NCBI GenBank assembly: GCA_041483675.1
Contig: JBGPGE010000013.1
Coordinates: forward strand, 1 to 64,000
From: 2-12-FULL-60-19 sp041483675
Lineage (GTDB): Bacteria > Desulfobacterota > Binatia > UBA9968
DNA length: 64,000 nucleotides
Reading direction: 5' to 3'
Made by a program: the position numbers and the translations under genes. Below, piece after piece: positions 34,639 to 43,570 of this stretch. Numbering within the stretch: position 1 is the stretch's first letter; every line of letters begins with the position of its first letter. The notes under the pieces are model-generated. The model had not been told where the DNA came from and ran no database searches. It was given only the letters and a program-made list of their open reading frames with translations.

Positions 34639-35895
34639 ATGGAGCGAGGCAACGATCAAAGAATCCCCGTGACCGTGCTGACCGGCTTTCTCGGCGCGGG
34701 GAAAACCACGCTGCTCAACCGCATCCTCACCACCGACCATGGCAGGCGCGTGGCCGTCATCGTCAACGAGTTCGGCGAGGTCGGCATCGATCATCACCTC
34801 CTGATCTCATCCGACCAGGAAGTCGTGCAGATGAACAACGGCTGCATCTGCTGCACCGTGCGCGGCGACCTGCTTCGCACGCTGTTTCAGCTCCTCGAAC
34901 AGCGCTCGGCCTTCGACACGCTGGTGATCGAGACCACGGGGCTGGCGGACCCCGCCCCCGTCGTTCAGACCTTTTTCATCGACGACCGCATCCGCAGCGA
35001 GTTTCAGCTGAACGGCGTCGTCACCGTGGTGGATTCCAAACACATCTGGCAGCAGCTCGACCATTCCCCCGAGGCCAAGGAGCAGATCGCCTTCGCCGAT
35101 CTCGTGCTATTGAACAAGATGGACTTGATTTCGCCGGAGGATTTATCCGAGCTGGAATACAAGATGAGGGTTCTGAACGGCGCGGCGCGCATCTGCCAGA
35201 CGAGAAATGCCGACGTCGATATCGCCACGGTCCTCGACCTTCGCAGCATAGCCATCGAGGCCAAGGCAGAGAATCACGACGACGATCACCGCCACACCGA
35301 AGACATCTCCACCGTCTCCATCGTGACGCCCGGCGACCTCGACGGCCTCAAGCTGAGCCAGTGGTTTCGTGAGCTGATTACCGAATTCGGCCCGAAGATC
35401 ATGCGCATGAAGGGAATTCTCAACCTGCGCAACGATCCCGACCAGTTCGTCTTCCAGGGCGTCCATCTGCTGTTCGAGGGGCGGCCGGGACGCCAATGGG
35501 CGGCCGGCGAGGAGCGGACCAATCGTCTGGTGTTTATCGGCCGGGAGCTGGACCGCGAGAAGATCGCCGGCGGCTTCCAGAATTGTTTTGCCGGCGACAA
35601 TGGCAACGGCTCGAGCGAGGTCGATCCGTTCGGCCGGAAGCATTTCGACATCTCGCCCTTCACGGTCGATCAGATCCGCTACTGGACCCGGCAGAATTTG
35701 AACTTCCCGGCCGACGCTCCGATCGTCGTCAAAGAGGTGCCGTGCGTAAAGCCGGGCTGCCCGCCGATCGAAACCGCGATCCTGGTTTTTCTCAAGGGCG
35801 AGCCGCCCCGCCTCTTCAAGATCCAGCGGCCCGTCAACGACGTCACCTTCGACGACGTTTACAATCTGATCGAAAACCCGCTGCCGTGCTGCTGA
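34639..35895 (+). CDS. CobW/P47K-type GTPase (metallochaperone family)
   Basis: A 418-residue G3E GTPase. P-loop GFLGAGKTT (16-24), the metal-binding GCICC (Cys69, 71, 72), ETTGLADP, and G4 LLNKMD are intact. A charged stretch ENHDDDHRHTED (His/Asp-rich, near 218) can bind metal. The CobW C-terminal domain follows, and the tail adds Cys in VPCVKPGCPP and NPLPCC. The family loads zinc, cobalt or nickel into client proteins under metal shortage; the client here is unknown. The DUF983 gene starts 18 bp after its stop. Confidence 0.9.
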   Translation: MERGNDQRIPVTVLTGFLGAGKTTLLNRILTTDHGRRVAVIVNEFGEVGIDHHLLISSDQEVVQMNNGCICCTVRGDLLRTLFQLLEQRSAFDTLVIETTGLADPAPVVQTFFIDDRIRSEFQLNGVVTVVDSKHIWQQLDHSPEAKEQIAFADLVLLNKMDLISPEDLSELEYKMRVLNGAARICQTRNADVDIATVLDLRSIAIEAKAENHDDDHRHTEDISTVSIVTPGDLDGLKLSQWFRELITEFGPKIMRMKGILNLRNDPDQFVFQGVHLLFEGRPGRQWAAGEERTNRLVFIGRELDREKIAGGFQNCFAGDNGNGSSEVDPFGRKHFDISPFTVDQIRYWTRQNLNFPADAPIVVKEVPCVKPGCPPIETAILVFLKGEPPRLFKIQRPVNDVTFDDVYNLIENPLPCC

Positions 35896-35913
35896 TCGTT
35901 GCGGTTTTGACGC

Positions 35914-36279
35914 ATGACAAGTCCACGCATCTCCAACCTCATCAGGAGCGCTCTTCTACTCAAATGCCCACGCTGCGGCGAGGGACGCTTGTTCCAAAGT
36001 TTTTTCTCGATGCACGCCCACTGCCCCAACTGCCGGATAAAATACGAGCGCGAGCAGGGCTATTTCGTCGGCGCGATCTACGTCAACTACGCCGCGACTG
36101 TGCTGATCGCGATGCCGGGGTATTTCGTCGTGGATTCTTTGCTGGGATGGCCGCTCTCCTGGCAGCTCACCCTCTGGCTCGGCTTCTGCGTCTTGTTCCC
36201 CATTTTATTCTTCCGCCACTCCCGAAGCCTGTGGTTGAGTCTGCATTATTTTTTCAATCCGGTGGAGAGAAACAGTTAA
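35914..36279 (+). CDS. DUF983 membrane protein with zinc-ribbon
   Basis: A 121-residue DUF983 protein. The N-terminal CPRCGEGRLF and HCPNC form a four-Cys zinc site; two membrane helices follow (residues 53-74 and 82-102). The family is often linked to cytochrome oxidase biogenesis in alphaproteobacteria, but its function here is open. It sits right after the CobW GTPase gene, so metal handling is a possible shared theme. Confidence 0.85.
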   Translation: MTSPRISNLIRSALLLKCPRCGEGRLFQSFFSMHAHCPNCRIKYEREQGYFVGAIYVNYAATVLIAMPGYFVVDSLLGWPLSWQLTLWLGFCVLFPILFFRHSRSLWLSLHYFFNPVERNS

Positions 36280-36312
36280 AGTTCCGCCGCTCTCCCTAAG
36301 CCACGGCGGCGT

Positions 36313-36924
36313 CTAGCGCCTTTGTGAACGGTCACTCTGGAGTGCTTTCGATGACCCTGCAGATGGCTTTGGGCTACATGGCCCTGCAAGCTCGTCGGGC
36401 CGACGACACTTCCCCTCCCGAATATCGCTCAACTTAAAAGAGATCGGAAGCACGATGCTGCCATCAATTCCCTTGCCCTCACGGAAAGGTGTCCAGATCG
36501 AAACCTGAATAATATCGGGGGGACGAAGCTCGAATCTCGGGTCGGCGGTCGGTGGCAGATAATCATCCAAGGGGCGGACCCGATCGTCCTTCCGGTCATA
36601 GAAAAATATCGGGGATTGCCAGACACCGTGCCCGCCGGAAAACTCGCCACTAAAGACAAAAAACTGAGAGTCTTGAGTCCAAGCCGCTAGATCAACAATC
36701 ATCCCATGCTCTCCGTCCTCGGAAGTATAATCCTCGCGCGCTACTAGAGAACCGTCGCTTTTTCGTATCTCCACGCGGCTCTCATGATTTCTTGAGCCCG
36801 GCTTCCCGATTGGAATTATATCGGCGCTGAGGCCGCGGTCGGGAGATGGGTACACCTGAACGCGATGCGTTACTGCACAGGAGGCGAGACAACAAAGAGT
36901 CAGGGCAAAAAGAAGGTGCATCAT
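36313..36924 (-). CDS. Small lipoprotein of unknown function
   Basis: A 203-residue protein with a classical lipoprotein signal MMHLLFALTLCCLASC (lipobox LASC, Cys at residue 16). The mature part is hydrophilic with RVEIRKSDGSLVAREDY and DSQFFVFSGEF segments suggesting a beta-rich domain. The last 30 residues are Cys/Ser/Arg-rich and may be non-native. The gene is read in the same frame as the upstream MazF-like fragment with no stop between, so it may also be made as a fusion lacking a free signal peptide; own start ATG-ATG at 36924 is assumed. Confidence 0.6.
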   Translation of the reverse strand: MMHLLFALTLCCLASCAVTHRVQVYPSPDRGLSADIIPIGKPGSRNHESRVEIRKSDGSLVAREDYTSEDGEHGMIVDLAAWTQDSQFFVFSGEFSGGHGVWQSPIFFYDRKDDRVRPLDDYLPPTADPRFELRPPDIIQVSIWTPFREGKGIDGSIVLPISFKLSDIREGKCRRPDELAGPCSPKPSAGSSKALQSDRSQRR

Positions 36925-37131
36925 AGACTCACATGATAAAACTGACGCGGACCCCTTAGGGCGACGGACCTCTTGTGTCGTAATGCGGGCAAGGACTACA
37001 TCCTCATCGCCAGAATCAAAGAGCACTAAACCAGGCCGCCTTTGGGCTCCGGAAACATCGGTCAACGGGAAAAGCACCAGGACAATATCGCCCCATTTAT
37101 AACGTGTCGTAGGCGACATCGTATGGGCCAT
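36925..37131 (-). pseudogene. MazF/PemK-like toxin, truncated and fused in frame to the lipoprotein gene
   Basis: The 69 codons from 37131 begin like a MazF/PemK endoribonuclease: YKWGDIVLVLFPLTDVSGAQ, then RRPGLVLFDSGDEDVVLARITT. After about residue 56 the family continues for another 50 residues (with the second catalytic strand), but here the frame runs through a junction (RRPKGSASVLSCES) into the lipoprotein. The toxin is therefore most likely inactive. The matching antitoxin gene just upstream overlaps it by 35 bp. Confidence 0.7.
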
Positions 37132-37306
37132 CTCCTTCTAAGAACGTCCTCATCCCTGCCTGCTCCCAAAGGGAAACGTCCTTCTCGGATTCCGGCCAGA
37201 GCAAGACAACGCGGACCTGTTCCGCCTTAAGCGACCGGCGCAATCGTTTAGGAACCACGATCGTCCCGTCCGCTTTTACTTTGCCGCGAAAAGCAACCGC
37301 CTTCAT
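37097..37306 (-). CDS. MazE/AbrB-like antitoxin
   Basis: A 69-residue protein with a strong GAGGAGG ribosome site before the ATG at 37306. The N-terminal half, FRGKVKADGTIVVPKRLRRSL, matches a SpoVT/AbrB DNA-binding fold or the related N-domain seen in small antitoxins; the acidic C-terminal half would wrap the toxin. Overlaps the MazF-like fragment by 35 bp, in the usual antitoxin-first order. With its toxin truncated it may be a relic. Confidence 0.65.
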   Translation of the reverse strand: MKAVAFRGKVKADGTIVVPKRLRRSLKAEQVRVVLLWPESEKDVSLWEQAGMRTFLEGDGPYDVAYDTL

Positions 37307-37409
37307 AGCAGCCTCCTCTGTAGCCGGTAACTTATAATTCCCCATGAATCCTTTCAAGGCGGCCCGGAAGACTCAGAACGTCTCCAGCTCTTGCTAAATT
37401 TTCTGCCCG

Positions 37410-37454
37410 CTCCCTCTCCGGATGAAACCAGCGAATTTCTTTGTCGGCGCGGAA
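37410..37454 (-). pseudogene. Fragment of a second miaA 3' end
   Basis: Read on the minus strand these bases encode RFRADKEIRWFHPERER, which differs from the true MiaA C-terminus (38672-38716) at one residue. The DNA match is about 45 bp with four changes clustered at one place. The amidohydrolase gene lies exactly between the fragment and the intact miaA. Confidence 0.75.
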
Positions 37455-37467
37455 GCGGCTCGCTTCT

Positions 37468-38592
37468 TTATTCCAGCCCGTACAGGCGGACGGCGTTTTC
37501 GTAGGCGATCTTGCGGTAGAGGTCTGGAGGAAGTCTTTCCAGAAAGGTTCTAGTCCGCTCTCTGGTGATAGGCGCGCGCTGCGAGAAGGTCAATCCGGGT
37601 CCCTCGCCTCGAACCGACGACGAAGCGATGAACTGGTCGCCGCCGATGACGAAGCGATCCGGAAAGTCGAGCAGCAGGCGCAGCCACTGCGGTCGTATCT
37701 CTCCCTCGCGGGTCAGCGGATGGTTCTCCGCGGCGCGCCCCGGCGCCATCCTTAAACTCATCTGCAGGTTGGGATATTTCTGCAGCAAAGTACGGCTGAG
37801 GTCCGTGGTCCAATAGCCGAACATGTCGGAGCCGGCGTGCGCCCAGACGATCTTCGCCTTGGGATTGTGTCGGAGCAGCCGCTCGAAGGAGGCCAGGTTG
37901 GCGCGGAACGAAGAAGGATTCGGCGGCGAGCTCATCCAGGCTCTGGCGTTGGTGTCCTCGGCGACGAGGTCAAAATGAAAGTCGACCACCGCATTGCTGC
38001 GCGCTGTGATATCCGCCAGCAAGCGCAGCAGAGAGTGATCCGCGGCTACGGATTCGTAGGGATGGTCCGCCTGCTGGGAGAGATGATGGGCCGTGATCTC
38101 GCCGAACCCGCGGGCCCCTTGCCGAAGAATCTCCATAGCCTTTGACTCGAAGCTTCGCCTCAGCTCGACGCCGACCTCTGCGCTCTCTCCGGCAGCCTGA
38201 AGCATAGGATTCAAGCTTCCACCTCCTCCGAGAAAAGCAAAACTCTTTGGATGTTCTTTAAGGTGGGCGGCGAAGCTTTCATAATCGTAAGGTGAGACTC
38301 TGCCGTAAGCCTGAGGCGGCGGCATGACCACTAATTTTCGTAACCCAGCTTCCTGCATGACCGCCAACGCGGCCCGCGCGGCCCCGCCGTAATCTTCGTT
38401 CTTGCCTCTTCCCCCCACCAGATGAACGTGGACATCGATCCAGGTGATTCGGCTTGGCCGCTCCGTTGGCTCGGCCGCCCTGGTTTCTCCGACAGGCGAG
38501 CAGCTCAAAGCCCATAGCCATCCTGCCGCCAGCCCCAACAAAGCCCGGCCGATGACGCTACACGAATTAGATAGGAAAGTTGTGCGACGCAT
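37468..38592 (-). CDS. Secreted amidohydrolase (metal-dependent, TIM-barrel)
   Basis: A 374-residue amidohydrolase of the amidohydrolase_2 type. The start at 38592 gives a signal peptide of about 35 residues with a long hydrophobic core (ALLGLAAGWLWALSC) and a possible lipobox at LSCS. Metal-site residues: WIDVHVHLVG near residue 55 (HxH), DFHFDLV near 205, VWAHAGSD near 251 and a late Asp in VIGGDQF. Substrate unknown. It is inserted between miaA and a duplicated miaA end, a sign of past rearrangement. Confidence 0.8.
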   Translation of the reverse strand: MRRTTFLSNSCSVIGRALLGLAAGWLWALSCSPVGETRAAEPTERPSRITWIDVHVHLVGGRGKNEDYGGAARAALAVMQEAGLRKLVVMPPPQAYGRVSPYDYESFAAHLKEHPKSFAFLGGGGSLNPMLQAAGESAEVGVELRRSFESKAMEILRQGARGFGEITAHHLSQQADHPYESVAADHSLLRLLADITARSNAVVDFHFDLVAEDTNARAWMSSPPNPSSFRANLASFERLLRHNPKAKIVWAHAGSDMFGYWTTDLSRTLLQKYPNLQMSLRMAPGRAAENHPLTREGEIRPQWLRLLLDFPDRFVIGGDQFIASSSVRGEGPGLTFSQRAPITRERTRTFLERLPPDLYRKIAYENAVRLYGLE

Positions 38593-38629
38593 ATTGAGCC
38601 CGTCTCTGTCGCCGTGTCTGAGCGCGTTT

Positions 38630-39547
38630 CTAGCCAAAAAACTCCTTTATGGTGCGTACAACGTTTTTCCTCTCCCTCTCCGGATGAAACCAGCGGACCT
38701 CTTTGTCGGCGCGGAACCAGGTGAGCTGGCGCTTGGCAAGGCGGCGGGTGTCGCGTTGCATCAGCACAAGAGCTTCATCGAGACTGAGCTCGCCGCGGAG
38801 ATAGAGGCCCATGTGGCGGTAGCCGATGCTTTGCAACGCGGGGAGGTCGGGGCTGTAGCCTTTTCTTTGAAGCTCTTTCACTTCGTCCGCCAGTCCGCGC
38901 TCCACCATCTCCGCGCAGCGCCGGTTGATGAGATCGTACAACTCCTCCCGGTCCCGATTCAGGCCGATCTTCAGCGTGTCGAATAATTTGTCCTGAAACT
39001 TGTGCTCCCCTTGCCACTGAGTCATCGCCTTGCCTGTTAGCTCGTAAACCTCGAGCGCCCGGATAATGCGATAGCGGTCGTTCGGATGAATTCGCCCGAC
39101 TGTGGCCGGATCGGCCTCTATTAGCCGGTCGTACAACGCGGCGATCCCTTTCTCGTCAGCCTCCTCTCCAAGCCTCTGCCGGATCGCGGCATCCCTCGGC
39201 GGCCCGACAAAAAGTCCCTCGGTCAGCGCCTTGAGATAAAACCCGGTGCCGCCGCAGACGATGACTTTCTTCCCTCGCGACCGAATCTCTTCTACGCACT
39301 CCAGCGCCGTCCGGCGAAACAATGCCGCGTTGAACTCCTCGTCCGGGTCAACGACGTCGATCAGGTGATGCGCGATTTTGGCTCTCTGTGCCGGTGCGGG
39401 CTTTCCCGTGCCGATATTCATGTAACGGTAGACCTGCTGGGAGTCGGCGTTGACGATCTCGCCGTTGAACTTGAGCGCCAGATCGATCGCCGCTTCGCTC
39501 TTTCCGACGCCGGTGGGACCGAGGACGATTAAGAGCTTGGGCTTCAT
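38630..39547 (-). CDS. miaA: tRNA dimethylallyltransferase
   Basis: Adds a dimethylallyl group to A37 of tRNAs reading UNN codons. The 305-residue protein has the P-loop GPTGVGKSEAAID near the N-terminus, NADSQQVYRYMNIGTGKP near residue 35, and the conserved RDRE/ ALQSIGYR segment near 250. The start at 39547 is chosen because the extra 31 residues upstream lack family character. A 45-bp piece of its 3' end is repeated 1.2 kb away at 37410. mutL lies 0.4 kb upstream, as in many bacteria (mutL-miaA pair), here parted by repeats. Confidence 0.95.
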   Translation of the reverse strand: MKPKLLIVLGPTGVGKSEAAIDLALKFNGEIVNADSQQVYRYMNIGTGKPAPAQRAKIAHHLIDVVDPDEEFNAALFRRTALECVEEIRSRGKKVIVCGGTGFYLKALTEGLFVGPPRDAAIRQRLGEEADEKGIAALYDRLIEADPATVGRIHPNDRYRIIRALEVYELTGKAMTQWQGEHKFQDKLFDTLKIGLNRDREELYDLINRRCAEMVERGLADEVKELQRKGYSPDLPALQSIGYRHMGLYLRGELSLDEALVLMQRDTRRLAKRQLTWFRADKEVRWFHPERERKNVVRTIKEFFG

Positions 39548-39638
39548 AAAGATTTTGGATTTTAGATTTAATCTCTTTAAGGTCAATTCCCCGCAGCTTG
39601 CTCCGCAGTCGTAGTTGGTGGCTCTGCTAGAGTCCGTC

Positions 39639-39668
39639 ATTCCCGCATGCTTTTAGCGGGAATCCAGG
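39639..39668. repeat. REP-like palindromic repeat
   Basis: GTCATTCCCGC and GCGGGAATCCAG form an inverted pair, the same core as at 46242-46268. Confidence 0.6.
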
Positions 39669-39689
39669 CGAATTTCGGACTGGACCCCC

Positions 39690-39734
39690 GACCCATTCGA
39701 CGTGGCTCAGGGTCGTGGTGAGCACAGTCGAACC
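39690..39734. repeat. Dispersed 45-bp repeat, copy B
   Basis: Begins GACCCATTCGACGTGG and ends AGTCGAACC; reverse complement of copy A at 24159 with several mismatches. Confidence 0.7.
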
Positions 39735-39755
39735 ACGATTAAAACATTCGGGGGT

Positions 39756-39800
39756 GACCCATTCGACTTTACTCAGGGACATGGTGAGGAGGATCGAACC
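39756..39800. repeat. Dispersed 45-bp repeat, copy C
   Basis: Begins GACCCATTCGACTTTACT and ends GATCGAACC; tandem with copy B, about 20 bp apart. The 390 bp between mutL and miaA consist mostly of such repeats. Confidence 0.7.
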
Positions 39801-39876
39801 ATGACAACTTGGGGAAAAGTCATCCGAGGGCCTCTTGATACCCCGCTGCCTGCCGCGGGGTTGTTCATTCCAAAAC

Positions 39877-39914
39877 GGTTCGACTCTGCTCACCGTCCTG
39901 AGCCCGTCGAAGGA
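39877..39914. repeat. Dispersed repeat, shorter copy D in opposite orientation
   Basis: Begins GGTTCGACTCTGCTCACC and ends GTCGAAGG, the orientation opposite to copies B and C. Confidence 0.6.
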
Positions 39915-39940
39915 TCGGCAATCCAACATCTAAAATGGAT

Positions 39941-41671
39941 TCAGGTTCGTTTAAACATTCTCTCGAGTTGCTGTTCCGTGAATTCGATCAGGACGGGACG
40001 GCCGTGGGGGCATTGGGTGGCGAAGTCGCATCGATCGAGGTCGCTGAGCAGCGCGCGGATCTCTTCTTTCTCCAATTTTCTATTGGCCCGGATCACGCTG
40101 TGGCAGGCGATGGTCGCCAATCGATCTTCGAGTCCCTCGCGCAGCTCCTCGCTCTGCCCCACCTCGGCCACCTCGGCGATCATTCGACGAAGCGCATCGC
40201 GGTAATCGCCGGCCGGCAACAGCGCCGGCACCGTCCGGATGGTGTAGCCGCTGCGCCCGAACTTCTCGACGCCGAAGCCGAAACGATCCAACACATTTAG
40301 ATGCTGCTCCAGCAGCTCCGCCTCTCCAACGGGCAGCTCAAGGACTTGCGGAACCAGCAGCTCTTGCCGCTCCAGCTCGCCACCGGCGAGCCGCCGGCGC
40401 ATTTTCTCAAAGGCGGTGCGTTCGTGCGCGGCGTGCTGGTCGATCAGGACCAATCCGCGAGGTGACGCGCATATCAGATAGCAGCCCAGAGCCTGCCCCA
40501 TGATTTCAAGCGAGGAAAAAAAGCCGCGGTTCAGTCTGCTCGCATCTTCAAGCGGAGCCGCCTCCGCAGGGACCAGCGACGGGATGTCGCCGCCCAAAAA
40601 GTCAAAGCCATAGGCAGCGCCCGCTTCCCGCACTTCACCGACGGATTCCGCACTCGAAGCCGCGAAAGGCTGGTATGGCGCTTTCGCTTCTTGCCGAAGC
40701 GCCTCCCGCACGCCGTCCGCCACCGCGTCGTGCACTTCCGCCTGCCTGCGAAAGCGCACTTCGTGTTTCGCCGGATGGACGTTCACGTCCACGTCTTCGT
40801 AGGGAATTTCGAGATAGAGCACGGCGGCCGGATAACGCCCCTTCATGAGCAGCGTTTCATAGCCCTGCAGGATCCCATGATTGAGGACCCGGTCGCGGAC
40901 GAAGCGCCGATTCACGTAGGTAAAGAGATATCGCGAAGTGGAGAACGACGCGGGCGCTTTGCTTAAAAATCCGCCGAGCTTGACCCGCCCCTTGACCCAG
41001 CAGAAAGGAGCCATGCCCGAAGCGATCTCCTTACCGAAAACCTGTTCCAGCCGCTCCTGCGGCGCGGCCCCCGAAGGATAATCGCACAGCATTTTGCTTT
41101 CGTGATAGAGGCGAAAATGAACCTGAGGATAGGCCAGGGCCGTGTGGTTGATGACGTCGCAGACGCGGCTCAGCTCCGTCGCCGGCGCTTTGAGAAACTT
41201 TCTTCGAGCGGGCGTGTTGTAGAAAAGATCTCGGACCTCGACCGTCGTACCGACGCTGCAACCCGCCGGGGCCGGATCGCCGCGCGTTCCGCCTTCCACC
41301 GCCAAGCGATGGCCCGTGCTCGCGCCGCGAGAGCGTGAGACGATCGCCAGCTTCGAAACCGAACCGATGCTGGGCAGCGCTTCGCCGCGAAAGCCGAGCG
41401 TTCCGATGCGCCACAACTCTTCTTCGTTTTTGAGCTTGCTCGTCGCGTGCCGCTCCACGGCGAGCGGAAGATCTTCGGCGGAGATTCCCTCACCGTCGTC
41501 GCCGACGCGGATCAGCGAGATTCCGCTGGCTTCGATCCAGACCGAAATCTCCCGCGCGCCCGCGTCCAAAGAATTCTCGACCAACTCTTTGACCACGGAC
41601 GCCGGACGCTCGACGACCTCGCCGGCGGCGATGCGAGCGGCCCAACTCTCCGGTAGACGGATGATCTTCAC
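39941..41671 (-). CDS. mutL: DNA mismatch repair protein MutL
   Basis: A 576-residue GHKL ATPase that links MutS to strand incision. N-terminal motifs: LVENSLDAGAREI near residue 31, VGDDGEGI, TLGFRGEALPSI near 93. The C-terminal domain has the endonuclease metal motif DQHAAHERTAFE and the later ACHSVIRANRKL and CPHGRPV boxes, so it is the nicking type expected where MutH is missing. The start is GTG, overlapping the pgi stop by 4 bp (GTGA), which indicates coupled translation. No mutS in the window. Confidence 0.97.
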   Translation of the reverse strand: MKIIRLPESWAARIAAGEVVERPASVVKELVENSLDAGAREISVWIEASGISLIRVGDDGEGISAEDLPLAVERHATSKLKNEEELWRIGTLGFRGEALPSIGSVSKLAIVSRSRGASTGHRLAVEGGTRGDPAPAGCSVGTTVEVRDLFYNTPARRKFLKAPATELSRVCDVINHTALAYPQVHFRLYHESKMLCDYPSGAAPQERLEQVFGKEIASGMAPFCWVKGRVKLGGFLSKAPASFSTSRYLFTYVNRRFVRDRVLNHGILQGYETLLMKGRYPAAVLYLEIPYEDVDVNVHPAKHEVRFRRQAEVHDAVADGVREALRQEAKAPYQPFAASSAESVGEVREAGAAYGFDFLGGDIPSLVPAEAAPLEDASRLNRGFFSSLEIMGQALGCYLICASPRGLVLIDQHAAHERTAFEKMRRRLAGGELERQELLVPQVLELPVGEAELLEQHLNVLDRFGFGVEKFGRSGYTIRTVPALLPAGDYRDALRRMIAEVAEVGQSEELREGLEDRLATIACHSVIRANRKLEKEEIRALLSDLDRCDFATQCPHGRPVLIEFTEQQLERMFKRT

Positions 41672-43077
41672 ACGATAAATCTTTTGTCTTTCTTGCCCTG
41701 GCGGCTCTTCAACTCGCGCCGCTCTTTTTCAAACCCGCCGCGACCCATCATCCCGTAGGCCAGTTTCTTCCCCCCCTCGACCGCCGGCTGGTCGAAGGGG
41801 TTGACGCCGTACAAACCGGCGGCGAGAACCGTCTGAAGTTCAAACATGAATAAAAGCTGCCCGATGGTGTGGGGCGTGACGTTGTCGAGCGCGAGGGTCG
41901 TGTTCATCCTTCCCTTTTTCGCCAATGCCATCGCCGTGGCCGTCTGCTCCGCCAGCAGCAGCTCGCCGAGGTCACGGCCTCCGAGATATCCGAGGTCCGA
42001 TTTGTCCGCATACAGGCGAGGGATCGCGAGGGCGCGCGCGGGCCGCGCGACCCGGATAAAGTCGATCACTTTGTCGTCCGGTCCATCCATGTAAAGCTGC
42101 AACTGCGAATGCTGGTCCGTCGCCCCCAGCGCCCGGACAGGGCACTGGGCCGCGACAACCGGCTTCCCCTTTATGTCCCGCTCCTTGCCGAGGCTCTCCG
42201 CCCAGAGCTGGCAGAACCATTCCGCCACGCCCGCCAGCGAATCGCCGTAAGGCATCATCACGCAAATTCCCTTCCGCTTCTTTCTCTCAGCGAGATAGTG
42301 GAGCGCGCCGTTCATGTAGGCGGGATTTTTCCACAGGTCGGCCGTGTCGCAGCGCGCGGCCATCTCTCGCGCTCCCGCAAGCAGCGCCCTGACATCGATG
42401 CCCGCAGCCGCCGCGGGCAGCAGCCCGACGGCCGAGAAGACGGAATAGCGCCCGACGATCCCGGGCGGCAGCGCCAGACTCAGGAATCCCTCACCTCGTG
42501 TAATCTCGCGCAGCGGCCCTCTCTCGGCATCCGTCGTCACCAGGAGGTTTTCTTTGTATCGCGGTCCGACCGCGCGCTCGAGCCGCTCCCTGACGATGAG
42601 AAACTGCGCCAAAGTCTCGGCCGTCTCGCCGGAGCGGCTGATCACGTTGAACAGCGTCTGCGAGAGGTCCAGTTGGTCCAATAGGCCGCCGAAGGTCACA
42701 GGATCGATGTTGTCCGCGACGTAGAGCCGGGTTCCCGATCTCTTGTCGCGCGGCAGCGAGTTGTGATGAAGGGGATTCAACGCCTGATGGAGCGCCCGCG
42801 CGCCCAACGCCGAGCCGCCGATGCCGAGCACCACGAGATTCTCGAACCGCTCTCGCACCCGCTGCGCCATATCGAGAATCGGTCGAACGCCGTTCTCGGA
42901 GAAGACGATATCGTAGAATGGTGTCGTGCCGTTTCGCCGCATCTGCTGGATCCCGGCGTGTATCGCGCGAGTTCTCATTCGCAACGCCTGAAGGTCGGCA
43001 AGCCTCAGCCCCTTGCCGCGCCCGAGCGCGTCCTCCATCATGTTGTTGAAGTCAAAGGATACCGTGTGAGCTTTCAT
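41668..43077 (-). CDS. pgi: Glucose-6-phosphate isomerase
   Basis: Interconverts glucose 6-phosphate and fructose 6-phosphate. The 469-residue protein shows VVLGIGGSALGARAL near residue 85, FNVISRSGETAETLAQF near 137 (sugar-phosphate SIS site), GATDQHSQLQLYMDG near 317 and a C-terminal Lys in GVNPFDQPAVEGGKKLA near 425. It belongs to the shorter bacterial group. An upstream Met at 43095 is possible. Translation of mutL is coupled to its end by a 4-bp overlap, an unusual pairing. Confidence 0.95.
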   Translation of the reverse strand: MKAHTVSFDFNNMMEDALGRGKGLRLADLQALRMRTRAIHAGIQQMRRNGTTPFYDIVFSENGVRPILDMAQRVRERFENLVVLGIGGSALGARALHQALNPLHHNSLPRDKRSGTRLYVADNIDPVTFGGLLDQLDLSQTLFNVISRSGETAETLAQFLIVRERLERAVGPRYKENLLVTTDAERGPLREITRGEGFLSLALPPGIVGRYSVFSAVGLLPAAAAGIDVRALLAGAREMAARCDTADLWKNPAYMNGALHYLAERKKRKGICVMMPYGDSLAGVAEWFCQLWAESLGKERDIKGKPVVAAQCPVRALGATDQHSQLQLYMDGPDDKVIDFIRVARPARALAIPRLYADKSDLGYLGGRDLGELLLAEQTATAMALAKKGRMNTTLALDNVTPHTIGQLLFMFELQTVLAAGLYGVNPFDQPAVEGGKKLAYGMMGRGGFEKERRELKSRQGKKDKRFIV

Positions 43078-43206
43078 AGCGGGTGAAACCAGCATAGCCT
43101 AGGCTCTTGGAGAGGGTCAAGAAAATACCCGTCAGGTCGCGCTCTTGAATCCCGCGAGAGCCTACGCTAAATATAGCGCACTCAACGCAGAAAGGGGATC
43201 CAAAGC

Positions 43207-43512
43207 ATGGCGGGATTCGTGAAAGTTTGTAAAAAAGGCGATCTCGCGGCAGGCTCCGGCAAGACCGTGGACGTCAACGGCAAGGCAGTGGCGGTGTTCA
43301 ACGTCGAGGGAACGTTCTATGCGATCGACGACACCTGTGTGCACCGCGGCGGGCCGCTGGGCGAGGGAGAGGTGGACGGCAAGATCGTGGCCTGTCCTTG
43401 GCACGGCTGGCGATACGACGTAACGACGGGGGTGAATCAGCTGAACCCTGCGGTGACGGTCGCCAAGTACGAAGTGAAGGTCGAAGGAGACGACGTCTTG
43501 GTGTCGGTCTAG
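43207..43512 (+). CDS. Rieske-type [2Fe-2S] ferredoxin
   Basis: A 101-residue soluble Rieske protein with both ligand pairs: CVHRGG near residue 43 and CPWHGW near 62. It lacks a signal peptide and membrane anchor, so it is the small ferredoxin type (NirD/biphenyl dioxygenase ferredoxin-like) that supplies electrons to oxygenases or reductases. No oxygenase is adjacent. A strong hairpin follows its stop. Confidence 0.93.
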   Translation: MAGFVKVCKKGDLAAGSGKTVDVNGKAVAVFNVEGTFYAIDDTCVHRGGPLGEGEVDGKIVACPWHGWRYDVTTGVNQLNPAVTVAKYEVKVEGDDVLVSV

Positions 43513-43525
43513 AGCATCTTTCGCC

Positions 43526-43549
43526 GCGGCGTGCCGCCCGGCACGCCGC
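43526..43549. terminator. Strong hairpin between convergent genes, no U-tract
   Basis: GCGGCGTGCC pairs perfectly over 10 bp with GGCACGCCGC around a GCCC loop. It lies between the Rieske gene and the convergent peroxiredoxin gene. The lack of a T-run makes it an atypical terminator; it may instead stabilise transcript ends. Confidence 0.45.
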
Positions 43550-43570
43550 AGCCGCTTTCACGCCTCGCAG

